DNA of 45,990 nucleotides, taken from Methanomicrobiales archaeon (GTDB lineage Archaea > Halobacteriota > Methanomicrobia > Methanomicrobiales > Methanospirillaceae). Under the pieces are notes generated by a model. The model was not told the origin of the DNA and did not search any database. It saw only the letters and a list, made by a program, of their open reading frames with translations. This document shows positions 9,025 through 19,524 of this stretch, piece after piece. The DNA lies in the NCBI GenBank assembly GCA_026394765.1, contig JAPKXQ010000057.1, positions 1-45,990 on the forward strand, read 5' to 3'. Both the position numbers and the translations under genes were made by a program. The stretch's first letter is position 1. The number at the start of each line of letters is the position of its first letter.

Positions 9025-9819
9025 TTTTTCCTGCTCTGTAGTGACATTGATCCGGTACTGGTGCGTGTATACATTCATCTTCACTCCCCGGACAAATCCA
9101 ACGATAGTTAGGCCGTTTTTATCGGCGATATCTATCGCAAGGGTTGTGGTCGCGCCGCGGGAGACGATGATGGGGATGTTGGCAATCAGGCACTTCCGCG
9201 CCATCTCAGAGGAGATGCGACCCGAAACGATGATGAATGTCTGTGAGAGATCAATTGCGTTCCTGAGTGCATGACCAATGACTCGGTCAAGTGCATTGTG
9301 TCTCCCGATGTCTTCAGACACGGTGATGATCTTATTTGCACCTGCCAGTGCGACGACATGTATGCCCCCGGTCAATTTATGTAGGTCGGAACTCAGGGTG
9401 TTTTTTATCATATCTGTGATGACCACCGTGCTTATAGAGAGGTCAGAGTGAATTTTAGGGAGCTTTTCTGCATCAATATAGGATGCACTCCCCCCGCATC
9501 CCGAGAGGATCGTCTTCTTCGGACCGATGACTTTGAAGAGGTTTTTGGTGATCACTCCGATGCGGTTTGCATCCACCTTGATCGATTCGATCTCATCAAC
9601 GCTCCTTATGACCTGCTCGGTGAAGAGAAACCCGGTGACAAAATTCTCCAGGCCCTCCGGGCTCATCATCGCGGTCATCATGTGCCGTCCGTTCACAAAG
9701 AGGGCATAGGGGATCTCTTCGATGACCTCATGGAGGATCTCTTCAGAATATTCCCCGTTGATGCGTTTACATGGTATCTTACGGTACATCACGCTCACCC
9801 CCGCTGGACTGCCACCCAT
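9010..9819 (-). CDS. fdhD: FdhD-like formate dehydrogenase accessory sulfurtransferase (start possibly 9789)
   Basis: EIPYALFVNGRHMMTAMMSPEGLENFVTGFLFTEQVI; SGCGG; VSEDIGRHNALDRVIG; SGRISSEMARKC; VSRGATTTLAIDIA. Confidence 0.9.
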   Translation of the reverse strand: MGGSPAGVSVMYRKIPCKRINGEYSEEILHEVIEEIPYALFVNGRHMMTAMMSPEGLENFVTGFLFTEQVIRSVDEIESIKVDANRIGVITKNLFKVIGPKKTILSGCGGSASYIDAEKLPKIHSDLSISTVVITDMIKNTLSSDLHKLTGGIHVVALAGANKIITVSEDIGRHNALDRVIGHALRNAIDLSQTFIIVSGRISSEMARKCLIANIPIIVSRGATTTLAIDIADKNGLTIVGFVRGVKMNVYTHQYRINVTTEQEKSMPQ

Positions 9820-9858
9820 GAGAACGCAACCACTCCCGGACTAGCTTCATACGCACTA

Positions 9859-10662
9859 TTACAACACCTCATCCATGCTCCCGCTCCGGTATCCTTCAAG
9901 GTCAAGGGCTATATATAAAAATCCCAATTTCTTGAATTCACCTACAATCTCGTTCCTCATCGCTACAACCGCGGGTATATCCTCCGGGTCCACTTCGATC
10001 CTCGCAGTATCGCAGTGCAGTCTCACCCGTACCTGGTGAAACCCTCTTGAGTGAAGATACGCTTCTGCTTCTTCGATCATATGGAGACGTTTATCAGTGA
10101 TCTCTTCTCCGTAGGGAATACGCGAGGAGAGACAAGCATCTGAGGGTTTGTCCCAGAAATCGTAACCTCGTTCCCGGGCGATCTTCCTTATATCCACTTT
10201 GGTGATGCCTGCATCGATGAAGGGATGCAAAATTCCTTCTTCGGTACTTGCGATGATGCCAGGGCGGTGTTCGTCCATATCTGAGCAGTTGACTCCATCG
10301 GCAACACTGGAGATGCCAAGTTCATGAGCCCTCCTCTTTAAGACCTGCGCATCTCTCTTCTTGCAATGATAGCAGCGATCTGGAGGATTCTCTCTGATCA
10401 CATCAGGGGGGACAGGCTGCCTGATGATCTCGAGTGAGAGGCCCAGGTCATGACTGATCCGCTGCGCTTCTCTCAATGCCGATCTCGGGACAAGTGGACT
10501 GTCAAGATAGACGCAGTGGGCTCTCTCCCCGAGAACTTCTTTTGCTACCCCTGCGAGAAGAGCGCTGTCAACCCCGCCCGAATAGGCGATGAGCATAGAC
10601 CGCCTAATGGCAATCTGGTCTTTAAGATCTGCGTACTTGCAGTCTCTTCCTTCTTTGTCCAT
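9859..10662 (-). CDS. larE: LarE family ATP-dependent sulfurtransferase (PP-loop)
   Basis: AYSGGVDSALLAGVAKEVLG; CYHCKKRDAQVLK; DKPSDACLSSRIPYGEEIT. Confidence 0.88.
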   Translation of the reverse strand: MDKEGRDCKYADLKDQIAIRRSMLIAYSGGVDSALLAGVAKEVLGERAHCVYLDSPLVPRSALREAQRISHDLGLSLEIIRQPVPPDVIRENPPDRCYHCKKRDAQVLKRRAHELGISSVADGVNCSDMDEHRPGIIASTEEGILHPFIDAGITKVDIRKIARERGYDFWDKPSDACLSSRIPYGEEITDKRLHMIEEAEAYLHSRGFHQVRVRLHCDTARIEVDPEDIPAVVAMRNEIVGEFKKLGFLYIALDLEGYRSGSMDEVL

Positions 10663-10713
10663 GAAGACGAAGATCTCTCTTTGGACGGAATATCCTCATG
10701 GGGCCGCCTAATA

Positions 10714-11043
10714 TCAGGACCCGCACCCCGTTGTTTGGGACCCGCACTGGTCCCCCTCTTCTCTCAACTGTTTGCAGATGTCACAGATACGGGCAACAAG
10801 GTTTTCTACTTTACCTTCCTTGAGGTCCTGTGCAAGGCGTTCAATCGACCGTTTTACTGTATCCTCAAACTCGATACGGTACCCGCGTTTACCTGAGATA
10901 TACTGGGATACGGCGGAAGGGGCAATCTCCAGCATTTTAGATGCTTCAACCTGGGACACCCCGCACCTAACCAGTTCGACAGCAATTGCCGCCCTGATTG
11001 CGGGCAGGACATCCCATACGATCTTCTGACAGGGTGCCTGCAT
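10714..11043 (-). CDS. Small XRE-type HTH transcriptional regulator with Cys-rich C-terminus (CX2CX9CX6C)
   Basis: GVSQVEASKMLEIAPSAVSQYISGKRG helix-turn-helix; C-terminal ICDICKQLREEGDQCGSQTTGCGS; first gene of the LarE-FdhD unit. Confidence 0.82.
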   Translation of the reverse strand: MQAPCQKIVWDVLPAIRAAIAVELVRCGVSQVEASKMLEIAPSAVSQYISGKRGYRIEFEDTVKRSIERLAQDLKEGKVENLVARICDICKQLREEGDQCGSQTTGCGS

Positions 11044-11084
11044 TCTCTCACACTCTGAGCATAACCTTCCATATTTGTATGGCT

Positions 11085-11098
11085 TTCACAATTGTGAA
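11085..11098. promoter_or_regulatory. Perfect TTCACAATTGTGAA palindrome in the HTH-LarE-FdhD promoter
   Basis: Direct sequence; TATA-like CTTATAAG at 11103-11110 immediately upstream on the minus strand. Confidence 0.8.
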
Positions 11099-11248
11099 TC
11101 AACTTATAAGCTCAAAATAGTTTGCAATCTCATCCCCCAATTTTTTGATTTTGGAACTATCTCGAACCCCCTCAAAGGATTCTAATGAAGGATTATCTGC
11201 CGCTTACAAAATCTATAAATAATCACATTTGTTATCAAATAAGGTAAG

Positions 11249-11262
11249 TTCACAATTGTGAA
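11249..11262. promoter_or_regulatory. Perfect TTCACAATTGTGAA palindrome 6 bp before tRNA-Cys
   Basis: Direct sequence; TATA-like CTATAAATAA near 11213-11222. Confidence 0.8.
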
Positions 11263-11268
11263 TATAAT

Positions 11269-11340
11269 GCCCGGGTGGCAGAGCGGCGATGCGTCAGACT
11301 GCAGATCTGATCTACATGAGTTCAATTCTCATCCCGGGCT
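11269..11340 (+). tRNA. tRNA-Cys (anticodon GCA, 11301-11303), U73
   Basis: Acceptor GCCCGGG/CCCGGGC; anticodon arm TCAGA-CTGCAGA-TCTGA; T-arm GAGTTCAATTCTC. Confidence 0.95.
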
Positions 11341-11355
11341 CTCAGGTGACACACA

Positions 11356-12720
11356 ATGGATAACAGGATAGATAACGTCTTTCGAGCCCTCTTTACACTT
11401 GAGGATCTGCGGGAGATCCACCGGAATGCGCTCCCCACTGGTCTTGATGCTGAAGAGGAGGAGCAGTACCGGCAAGTCCTGGCCCGCCTGGAAGGGATCA
11501 TCACTGACATAGAGCAGGGAAGAGCAGCAAAAGAGATCACAAAGATCGCTGGCACCATCGATGTCCGTACCCGGGAAGAGAATTTCATCAACATCCAGCC
11601 CATTCAGGCTGCTGGCAGGCTGACCCCTGAAGCACGAAAGGCGGTGATCGCATACGGAGACGGGTATTCGACCTGTGACGCCTGCCGTAAACCCTTCCGC
11701 CTCGACAAGATCTCTAGGCCTGGGATTTCCGAGTTCCACGCAGACCTTGCAAAGTTTGTAAATATGGACCAGGCCCGGGTCGTGCCCGGAGCCCGGCGCG
11801 GGTTCCAGGCAGTTGCCTCCACCCTGGTGGCCAAAGGGGACTCGGTGATAGTCTCTGCCCTGGCCCATTACACCGAGTTCTTATCTGTGGAGAATGCGGG
11901 AGGCGTGGTGAAGGAAGTCCCGTTGGACAATAGCAACATCGTCACCGCAGACGCAACCGCTCAGAAGATCGAGGAGGTCATCCGCGAGACCGGGAGGTCC
12001 CCGGTGCTGGTGATGATGGACCATTTCGACTACCAGTTTGCCAATGAGCATGATATTTCCGGGATCGGAAAAGTCGCGCACCAGTACGACATCCCGCTCC
12101 TCTACAACGGGGCATACACCGTCGGAGTGATGCCGGTTGACGGCAAGAAGATCGGGGCTGACTTTGTCGTTGGCTCAGGGCATAAGAGCATGGCATCGGT
12201 CGCGCCGTCCGGGGTGCTGGCGATGACTGATGAATGGGTTCCTTCCGCGCTCCGCACCACCGGTATGGTGGGTGATGTGACAAAGCGGAAGTTCGGCATC
12301 AAGGAGGTGGAGATGCTCGGGTGCACGCTGATGGGCGGGACTCTTCTCTCTATGATGGCATCGTTCCCGACCGTCAAAGCACGGACGCTGAGGTGGGACG
12401 ACGAATTAAAAAGGTCCAACTACTTCGTCGACCGTCTGCTGAAAATATCAGGTAGCAAAGTGCTCTCTGAGTATCCGCGCAAGCATACACTCACGAAGGT
12501 GGACACCACCATGAGTTTCGATACAGTTGCTAAGACCCATAAACGGCGTGGATTCTACTTCAGCGACGAACTGTCATCCCGTGGGATTACAGGCGAGTTT
12601 GCCGGTGCAACGAGGACCTGGAAGCTGAACACCTACGGACTCAATGGCAGGCAAATCCGGTACCTTGCTGACGCATTCACCGAGATTGCGCAAAAATACG
12701 AAATACCTGTGCAAAAGTGA
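11356..12720 (+). CDS. O-phosphoseryl-tRNA(Cys):Cys-tRNA synthase (SepCysS) with a ~70-residue N-terminal extension
   Basis: [73 protein letters not shown] (PLP Lys); MLGCTLMGG. Confidence 0.92.
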   Translation: MDNRIDNVFRALFTLEDLREIHRNALPTGLDAEEEEQYRQVLARLEGIITDIEQGRAAKEITKIAGTIDVRTREENFINIQPIQAAGRLTPEARKAVIAYGDGYSTCDACRKPFRLDKISRPGISEFHADLAKFVNMDQARVVPGARRGFQAVASTLVAKGDSVIVSALAHYTEFLSVENAGGVVKEVPLDNSNIVTADATAQKIEEVIRETGRSPVLVMMDHFDYQFANEHDISGIGKVAHQYDIPLLYNGAYTVGVMPVDGKKIGADFVVGSGHKSMASVAPSGVLAMTDEWVPSALRTTGMVGDVTKRKFGIKEVEMLGCTLMGGTLLSMMASFPTVKARTLRWDDELKRSNYFVDRLLKISGSKVLSEYPRKHTLTKVDTTMSFDTVAKTHKRRGFYFSDELSSRGITGEFAGATRTWKLNTYGLNGRQIRYLADAFTEIAQKYEIPVQK

Positions 12721-12730
12721 GGAACTCCCT

Positions 12731-14026
12731 ATGTCAGATCCAAAATTCCGTTTAGGAACTACCGCCCTTTATGCAGGGCAGGTGCCAGACCCGACAACCG
12801 GGTCACGAACAGTACCGATCTACCAGACGACTTCGTACGTGTTTAAGAACACAGAACATGCTGAAAACCTGTTTGGTCTAAAAGAACTCGGGAATATCTA
12901 CACCCGGCTTATGAACCCGACAACAGACGTCTTAGAGAAGCGCATGGCTGCAATTGAGGGAGGGACCGGTGCCATCGCAACCGCGTCGGGAGCCGCAGCC
13001 ATCACCTATGCGATCTTAAATATCACTCGACCAGGTGACGAGATCGTCTCGGCTGACAACCTGTATGGCGGCACGTACGAGTTCTTCCACTATACTCTCC
13101 CGAAGTTTGGGCGTCATGTCACCTTCGTGGACTCGTCAAGTCCCGAGGATTTCAGGAGAGCTATCACTAGTAAGACAAAGGCTGTATATGCCGAGACCAT
13201 CGGCAACCCAAAACTGGATGTCCCGGACTTTGAAAAGATTGCAAAGATAGCCCATGATGCCGGCGTGCCACTTATTGTAGATAACACGACCGGAGTCGGT
13301 CTTGTCCGCCCGATCGATTTTGGTGCGGATATCGTGGTCCATTCGGCAACCAAGTACATCGGAGGTCATGGGAACTCTCTTGGAGGCATCATTGTCGACT
13401 CAGGCAGATTCGCATGGGACAACGGTAAGTTCCCCGAGTTCACCGAGCCGGACCCGAGCTATCATGGCCTCAAATACTGGGAGACGTTCGGCAACTTCCC
13501 GGGGCTTGGTAACGTTGCATTTGTCTTTAAGATCCGTATCTCACTCATGCGAGACACTGGGGCCGTTCTCAGCCCTTTTAATGCCTGGCTCTTCCTTATC
13601 GGCCTTGAGACCCTGCACCTGCGGGTGCCTCGCCACTCAGAGAATGCCCTGGCTGTCGCGGAGTTCCTTAATACCCACCCAAAGGTTGCATGGGTGAACT
13701 ATCCCGGACTTTCTGATAACCCCAACCACGCGCTCACAAAGAGATACCTTACCGGGGGTTATGGTCCTCTTGTCGGTGTTGGCATACGTGGCGGCGAGGT
13801 GGCGAGCAGGAAGTTCATTGACAACCTCAAACTCTTCAGCAACCTCGCCAATATTGGGGACTCAAAAAGCCTCGTGATTCACCCGTCAAGCACGACCCAC
13901 CAGCAACTCACGGTCGAGGAACAGGCAAAGACCGGGGTCACACCTGACTTCGTCAGGCTCTCTATAGGCACCGAGGATATCGAGGATATATTAGATGATC
14001 TCGAACAAGCCCTAGCGGCAGTGTGA
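12731..14026 (+). CDS. metY: O-acetylhomoserine aminocarboxypropyltransferase (MetY-like)
   Basis: [69 protein letters not shown] at 12731 preferred over the track start. Confidence 0.92.
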   Translation: MSDPKFRLGTTALYAGQVPDPTTGSRTVPIYQTTSYVFKNTEHAENLFGLKELGNIYTRLMNPTTDVLEKRMAAIEGGTGAIATASGAAAITYAILNITRPGDEIVSADNLYGGTYEFFHYTLPKFGRHVTFVDSSSPEDFRRAITSKTKAVYAETIGNPKLDVPDFEKIAKIAHDAGVPLIVDNTTGVGLVRPIDFGADIVVHSATKYIGGHGNSLGGIIVDSGRFAWDNGKFPEFTEPDPSYHGLKYWETFGNFPGLGNVAFVFKIRISLMRDTGAVLSPFNAWLFLIGLETLHLRVPRHSENALAVAEFLNTHPKVAWVNYPGLSDNPNHALTKRYLTGGYGPLVGVGIRGGEVASRKFIDNLKLFSNLANIGDSKSLVIHPSSTTHQQLTVEEQAKTGVTPDFVRLSIGTEDIEDILDDLEQALAAV

Positions 14027-14113
14027 TATGACTATCAATCATCATTGGATTTACAGGAATGAGAGAGGATATTTGGGGGGTCCTCGCAGAACTCAGCTGG
14101 TGGAGGAAGGTGC

Positions 14114-15610
14114 TTGTCGATGATCAAAGGTTTTGTAGGTACAGTGAAGACAGAGTACTACTTCCATCCATCCCAGCTCGAACTGGAGAGCGGGGAGACC
14201 CTTCCTTCTCTGACAATTGCCTATGAGACCTATGGTTCACTGAACCGGGACGCAAGCAATGCTATCTTACTCTGCCATGCTCTGTCAGGGGATGCCCATG
14301 TCGCGGGGCATCATGAAGGAGAGAAGAAGGCGGGCTGGTGGGACGGAGTTGTTGGTCCGGGAAAGGCGTTTGATACTGACCAGTATTTTATCATCTGCTC
14401 CAATGTTATCGGCGGGTGCAAGGGCTCAACTGGCCCTTCATCAGTCAGTCCTGTAACAGGAAGACCCTACGCCACCTCCTTTCCTGTCATCACAATAAAA
14501 GACATGGTCAATGCCCAGAAACTGCTCATTGACCACCTTGGGATCTGCCGGCTCTTCGCGGTCGCGGGCGGATCGATGGGCGGTATGCAGGTGCTCCAGT
14601 GGACTGTCACTCACCCGGATAAGGTGAAAAGAGCGGTAGTGATTGCGAGCACCGGGTATTCCACACCCCAGCAGATCGCTTTTAACGAGGTCGGACGCCG
14701 GGCAATAATCTCGGACCCCGAGTGGAATGGCGGGAACTATTATGACCGTAAGTCCTACGACTCCAGCGGTCCGGACCGGGGGCTCGCCCTCGCCCGGATG
14801 GTCGGGCACATCACCTACCTATCCAATGAGTCGATGCATGAAAAGTTTGGCAGGTCATTACAAGGCAAGGACCGGATCGGGTTTGACTTCTCCACGGATT
14901 TTGCAGTCGAGAGTTACCTTCACCACCAGGGCGACACCTTTACCAAACGGTTTGATGCCAACTCATATCTCTATATCACAAAAGCTATCGATTACTTTGA
15001 CCTGACAAAAGAGGGGTCGCTGGCCATAGGACTTGCAGGAGTAAAGGCATCATTCCTCGTCATCTCGGTCTCATCAGACTGGCTCTACCCGCCGTACCAG
15101 TCGCAGGAGGTAGTCTCGGCTCTCGCGGCAAATGACCGGGATGTTCACTATTGTGAGATCCGGTCCAACTACGGGCATGATGCCTTCCTCTTGGAATCGG
15201 GTCAGCTGAACTACCTGATAGGGAAGTTTCTTTCCCATACCGTGGTTGCGGATGTCATGATTGAGGATATCCAGCTCATCGAGGAGGGGACGACCATTGC
15301 CATTGCAGCAAGGCGGATGATTGCGACTGGTGTAAACCACCTCCCTGTTCTCTCACCCGATGAAAGACTCGTGGGAATCGTGACCTCATGGGATATTGCC
15401 AAAGCGGTGGCCTCCAATTTTTTGTGGCTGGATGAGATAATGTCACGTGACGTCATCACCACAACCCCTGATGAGCCGATTGAGGCTGCAACTAAGAAGA
15501 TGGAGGACCACCAGATATCAGCTCTTCCGGTAGTAGATGGTGATAGGCATGTCATTGGGCTTGTTACCAGTGATGCCATCACCATGCTTATCGGAAGGTG
15601 GAATGTATGA
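14114..15610 (+). CDS. metX: Homoserine O-acetyltransferase (MetX) with C-terminal CBS-domain pair
   Basis: [53 protein letters not shown]; then tandem CBS segments ([26 protein letters not shown]... [22 protein letters not shown]). Confidence 0.93.
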   Translation: MSMIKGFVGTVKTEYYFHPSQLELESGETLPSLTIAYETYGSLNRDASNAILLCHALSGDAHVAGHHEGEKKAGWWDGVVGPGKAFDTDQYFIICSNVIGGCKGSTGPSSVSPVTGRPYATSFPVITIKDMVNAQKLLIDHLGICRLFAVAGGSMGGMQVLQWTVTHPDKVKRAVVIASTGYSTPQQIAFNEVGRRAIISDPEWNGGNYYDRKSYDSSGPDRGLALARMVGHITYLSNESMHEKFGRSLQGKDRIGFDFSTDFAVESYLHHQGDTFTKRFDANSYLYITKAIDYFDLTKEGSLAIGLAGVKASFLVISVSSDWLYPPYQSQEVVSALAANDRDVHYCEIRSNYGHDAFLLESGQLNYLIGKFLSHTVVADVMIEDIQLIEEGTTIAIAARRMIATGVNHLPVLSPDERLVGIVTSWDIAKAVASNFLWLDEIMSRDVITTTPDEPIEAATKKMEDHQISALPVVDGDRHVIGLVTSDAITMLIGRWNV

Positions 15611-16048
15611 TGACCTCTCTCACCATGCAGACTGCATTGGGGATCGCAAGTGCGGCAAAGAATGCCCTCCTATGACTGGGCACGCTGGAAGTGACCAAGT
15701 TGATGCTGTCCCCTTATGCTCTCCTGACAAGCAGATTTGGTTCTCTCCAGTGCGCACTCGCTACTTTCAAAGGTCTAGAAGAATCGCTCATAGCAGCATC
15801 GATCGATCTGAAAAGAGCACTCTTTGGGTTGGTTGCAAGGAATTTATGCAACATGGATAAAGGCCATCCGTCTGCTGATCTCTCGATTATTATCTTCCCA
15901 GATTGAAGGAACCGAATGTGTATTCATGGGCCCTACTGTAAAACTCCGCTCAAGGAGACTGACATGAACCCTCAAAAACCTATTCTCAAAGACAAAACGA
16001 CAGAACAATCTGATACAGGGGGCCCGCACTCATGAGAGGCATCAAGAT

Positions 16049-17158
16049 ATGACTAAAAAATGGCTTGTCCGCTATTCGGAAATATTTTTGAAGTCCGATC
16101 CCGTCAGGCGCAGATGGGAGAACCAACTTATGGACAACATCCGGGATGTGATGCCTGATGCCAGGACCCGGAGTGAACGAGGCCGCATATGGCTGGAAGG
16201 TGACGTAGACCCCACCCTCCTGAAAAATATCTTCGGAGTGGTCTCTTTTTCCAAGGTGGATCATGTCCATCTCAAGGACCTTGAGTCCGGTCTCCTCACC
16301 TATTGCCATACCTTGGGGATGGAAAAGGCCAGGACCTTTGCCTTACGCATAAAGCGGGTCGGCTCCCATCCATTTACCTCACAGGAGAAAGCTGTCGATT
16401 GCGGCAACCTAATCCGAAAAGAGTTTTCGGCCCTCAAGGTGAACCTTGCAACTCCCGATAAGGAGATATTCATCGAGATACGGGGTGATGATTGTTACTT
16501 CTTTGATTCGGTCACAGGGGCGGTTGGCGGTCTTCCTCTTGCTGTCGAAGGAACACTGGTATCTCTTATATCCGGGGGTATTGACTCCCCTGTTGCCGCA
16601 TGGATGATGATGAAGCGGGGCTGCAGGATCGTTCCCCTCTATGTGAATCTGGAGGGTGTTCTTGATGAGAGCAATTATATCAGGGCACAACAGGTTATCG
16701 GAGCCCTGCGGTCGTATCAGCCCGACATCGCTCTCCAGGTGGTCACTGATTCCTACCTATCATCGGCATGGCAGGAACTGATGCAGTCCGGTCAGGAGCG
16801 ATATACCTGCATCTTCTGCAAGAGGAGGATGTACCGGGTTGCGGAGGCGTTCGCACGAAATGTTGGTGCTAAGGGAGTCGTCACCGGAGAATCGATCGGC
16901 CAGGTTGCCTCACAGACCCTCGATAACCTGATGGTTCTGAACGATGTGGCCCAAATACCAGTGTACCGCCCCCTCATCGGATTTGATAAGGATGAGATCA
17001 TTAGAATTGCTCGTGAGATCGGGACCTATCTTCCGTCCATCAGTAAAGCTTCCGGGTGCCGGGCTGTCCCTAAAAAGCCCTCAACGTCTGCATCCCTTAA
17101 GATGGTCAAGGGTATTGAGCAGCATATGGGCGCATCTTCGATCAGATTACCGGTATGA
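16049..17158 (+). CDS. thiI: ThiI, tRNA 4-thiouridine synthase (archaeal type, no rhodanese domain)
   Basis: N-terminal ferredoxin-like/THUMP region, LISGGIDSPVAAWMMMKRG, CIFCKRRMYRVAEAFA, GCRAVPKKPST. Confidence 0.92.
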   Translation: MTKKWLVRYSEIFLKSDPVRRRWENQLMDNIRDVMPDARTRSERGRIWLEGDVDPTLLKNIFGVVSFSKVDHVHLKDLESGLLTYCHTLGMEKARTFALRIKRVGSHPFTSQEKAVDCGNLIRKEFSALKVNLATPDKEIFIEIRGDDCYFFDSVTGAVGGLPLAVEGTLVSLISGGIDSPVAAWMMMKRGCRIVPLYVNLEGVLDESNYIRAQQVIGALRSYQPDIALQVVTDSYLSSAWQELMQSGQERYTCIFCKRRMYRVAEAFARNVGAKGVVTGESIGQVASQTLDNLMVLNDVAQIPVYRPLIGFDKDEIIRIAREIGTYLPSISKASGCRAVPKKPSTSASLKMVKGIEQHMGASSIRLPV

Positions 17159-17203
17159 TTCCCGGTAGGTATCGTGAAAAGATAACAAAAATTCAGGTGT
17201 ATC

Positions 17204-17593
17204 ATGAAAAAAACGCTGATATTGATTGTGTTTGCATGTGGTCTTGCTGGATTCCTGATTACTGCAGGGTGTACATCACCTGCAAAGGAAGAGGTATCTG
17301 GTGGTAATTCTATAAATGCGGTAAAGATCGGCGATATCCTTGAGAACCCGGATAGTTATAATGGAAGAGATGTCCTCATCAATGGCAAGGTGGTAAACCA
17401 GTGTGGTTCAGGGTGCTGGTTTTTCCTGGATGACGGCAGCGGCACTATCTATGTCGATCTGCTGCCCAATAACTTTGCTATCCCGCCGATGATAGGATCG
17501 AAGGTTACTGTTGAGGGCAGCGTTCTTGTCAACGGAACGGACGTATCGATCCTGGGCACGTCTGTTACTACCGGCCTGAAGGTATACTCGTGA
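17204..17593 (+). CDS. Predicted lipoprotein with OB-fold (nucleic-acid-binding-like) domain
   Basis: Signal with LITAGCTSP lipobox; GRDVLINGKVVNQCGSGCWFFLDDGSGTIYVDL OB-fold pattern; overlaps the permease start. Confidence 0.75.
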   Translation: MKKTLILIVFACGLAGFLITAGCTSPAKEEVSGGNSINAVKIGDILENPDSYNGRDVLINGKVVNQCGSGCWFFLDDGSGTIYVDLLPNNFAIPPMIGSKVTVEGSVLVNGTDVSILGTSVTTGLKVYS

Positions 17594-18759
17594 ATCTTCT
17601 CTCCTTTGCAGTAAAGAATCTGAAGAGAAGAAAGAGCCGCACCCTCCTTACAATGGCAGGAGTGGTGATAGCCGTAGCCGTCCTCTTCTCGCTTCTGTCT
17701 ATCAGCTCGGGATATGAGCAGCAGCTTACCCGGGAGATGGACAGCCTGGGGTTTCACCTTCTCGCCGTCCCAAAAGGGTGCCCATATGAAGCCGCATCCC
17801 TGATTATCCACGGCGGAGTATTCCCAAAATACCTGTCAGGTGAGGATCTTGCCCGGGTGAAGGCTATGGAAGGGGTAGATTTTGCAAGTCCTCTTCTCCT
17901 CCACCAGATTGTGAAGAACAGCACCCCTCATATCATCTACGGGATTGATCCCAACGACATCACTGGGCTGAAACCTTCCTGGAAGGTAAGCGGGCGATAC
18001 TTCGAATCCTGGGAGACCCGGGTCATGGTGGTAGGAAAAATCCTTGCCGAAAGAGAAGATCTTGGTGTCGGGAGTGTTCTGCCATTTGGTCCAGATCAGG
18101 AATCATTCACAATTGTAGGTGTTCTCGAACGCACCGGGGGCGAGGACGATAATTTCCATTTCATTCCGCTATCCGAGGCACAAAGAGTGTTTGGAAAAGA
18201 GAACAGGATCACCGCTATTGCTGTTCGTGTACATGATATCCGTCGAATTGCAGAGATAAGTAGAGATCTCGAGACTATCCCCGATGTTCAGGTAATAACC
18301 ATGGCCCAGGTGGCCGGTACGATCATGAATCTGGTTGGATCAGCGAGGACGCTCCTCTATACGGTTATCGTAATTGCCATATGCATCAGTGGTGGCGGGA
18401 TTATCAACTCTCTCCTCATGTCCGTGAATGAGCGAACCCGAGAGTTCGGGATGCTGAAGGCCATCGGGGCTTCAGGGCTGGATATCGGGTTCCTCGTCCT
18501 ATATGAGACCCTGATCATCACAACCCTCGGAGGGATTCTTGGAATTGTTGTCGCAGTGATCGTTTCCGGGTTTATAGAAGGATTTGTCAGGAATGCAATC
18601 CCCTACGCGCCGTCCGGCAGCCTGTTCTCTTTTGAACCGGCATTAGTGCTTATCGCCCTCGTCTTTTCAATAGTTCTCGGGCTAATCTGCGGGATATACC
18701 CGGCCATCAGGTCTGGCCGGCTCTCTCCGATGGAGACAATCCGGGAGGGTTTTTTATGA
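17590..18759 (+). CDS. MacB/FtsX-type ABC transporter permease
   Basis: LSFAVKNLKRRKSRTLLTMAGVVIAVAVLFSLLSISSGYE; SVNERTREFGMLKAIGA; C-terminal YPAIRSGRLSPMETIREG. Confidence 0.9.
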   Translation: MNLLSFAVKNLKRRKSRTLLTMAGVVIAVAVLFSLLSISSGYEQQLTREMDSLGFHLLAVPKGCPYEAASLIIHGGVFPKYLSGEDLARVKAMEGVDFASPLLLHQIVKNSTPHIIYGIDPNDITGLKPSWKVSGRYFESWETRVMVVGKILAEREDLGVGSVLPFGPDQESFTIVGVLERTGGEDDNFHFIPLSEAQRVFGKENRITAIAVRVHDIRRIAEISRDLETIPDVQVITMAQVAGTIMNLVGSARTLLYTVIVIAICISGGGIINSLLMSVNERTREFGMLKAIGASGLDIGFLVLYETLIITTLGGILGIVVAVIVSGFIEGFVRNAIPYAPSGSLFSFEPALVLIALVFSIVLGLICGIYPAIRSGRLSPMETIREGFL

Positions 18760-19445
18760 GTGTGATTGAAGCGACCGAGATCACCAAGGTATACAAACGC
18801 GGGAGGGAGGAGGTCCATGCAATCAGGGGGGTAAGTTTATCAATCGATTCTTCAGAGTTCGTGGCAATTGTTGGTCCTTCCGGTGCCGGAAAGACAGCCC
18901 TCATGAATATAATTGGGTGTCTTGATACCCCGACCAATGGGACTCTCACCATCGATGGTATCAGGGTAACCGGGAGGACCGAGCGCGAGCTTGTCAGGAT
19001 GCGGCGCGGGACCATAGGATTTGTCTTCCAGCAGTTCTTCCTAATTCCGACGCTGACTGCCAGGGAAAATATCGGCCTTCCCCTGATCTTCAATCGCAGG
19101 AAGGCTGATGACTGGAAGATCGACGATATTCTCGACCAGGTAGGGCTGTCAGATCGAGCATCTCATTATCCTCACGAACTCAGCGGGGGGGAGATGCAGC
19201 GGGTTGCCATCGGCCGGGCGCTCGTCACCAGGCCAAAAATTCTCCTTGCCGATGAACCCACCGGAAATCTCGATACCGGGAATTCCGATCTGATATTTCA
19301 TCTCCTCCAGGGACTCAACCGGGAAGGGCTCACCATCCTGATGGTCACCCACAATCCCGGACTTGCCAGAAGAGCGGGAAGGGTTGTAAGTCTGAAAGAT
19401 GGATTGATCGAGCACGATATGCCACCACCAGGGTGTCCTATTTGA
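18756..19445 (+). CDS. MacB/LolD-type ABC transporter ATP-binding protein
   Basis: Walker [30 protein letters not shown]; 4-nt overlap with permease. Confidence 0.93.
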   Translation: MSVIEATEITKVYKRGREEVHAIRGVSLSIDSSEFVAIVGPSGAGKTALMNIIGCLDTPTNGTLTIDGIRVTGRTERELVRMRRGTIGFVFQQFFLIPTLTARENIGLPLIFNRRKADDWKIDDILDQVGLSDRASHYPHELSGGEMQRVAIGRALVTRPKILLADEPTGNLDTGNSDLIFHLLQGLNREGLTILMVTHNPGLARRAGRVVSLKDGLIEHDMPPPGCPI

Positions 19446-19524
19446 TCCCTTAAAGTGCCAGGGGTGCCCTGTCATGAGTAAAAAGATCTTCAGCCGAAAG
19501 GGCTGAATGAAGGAGCATACTTCT

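Noticed and set aside
15144-15157. TTCACTATTGTGAG, a 12/14 match to the island palindrome
   Set aside because: Lies inside the metX coding region with no promoter context; treated as chance.
18106-18119. TTCACAATTGTAGG, partial match to the palindrome
   Set aside because: Inside the ABC permease coding sequence; right half-site broken.
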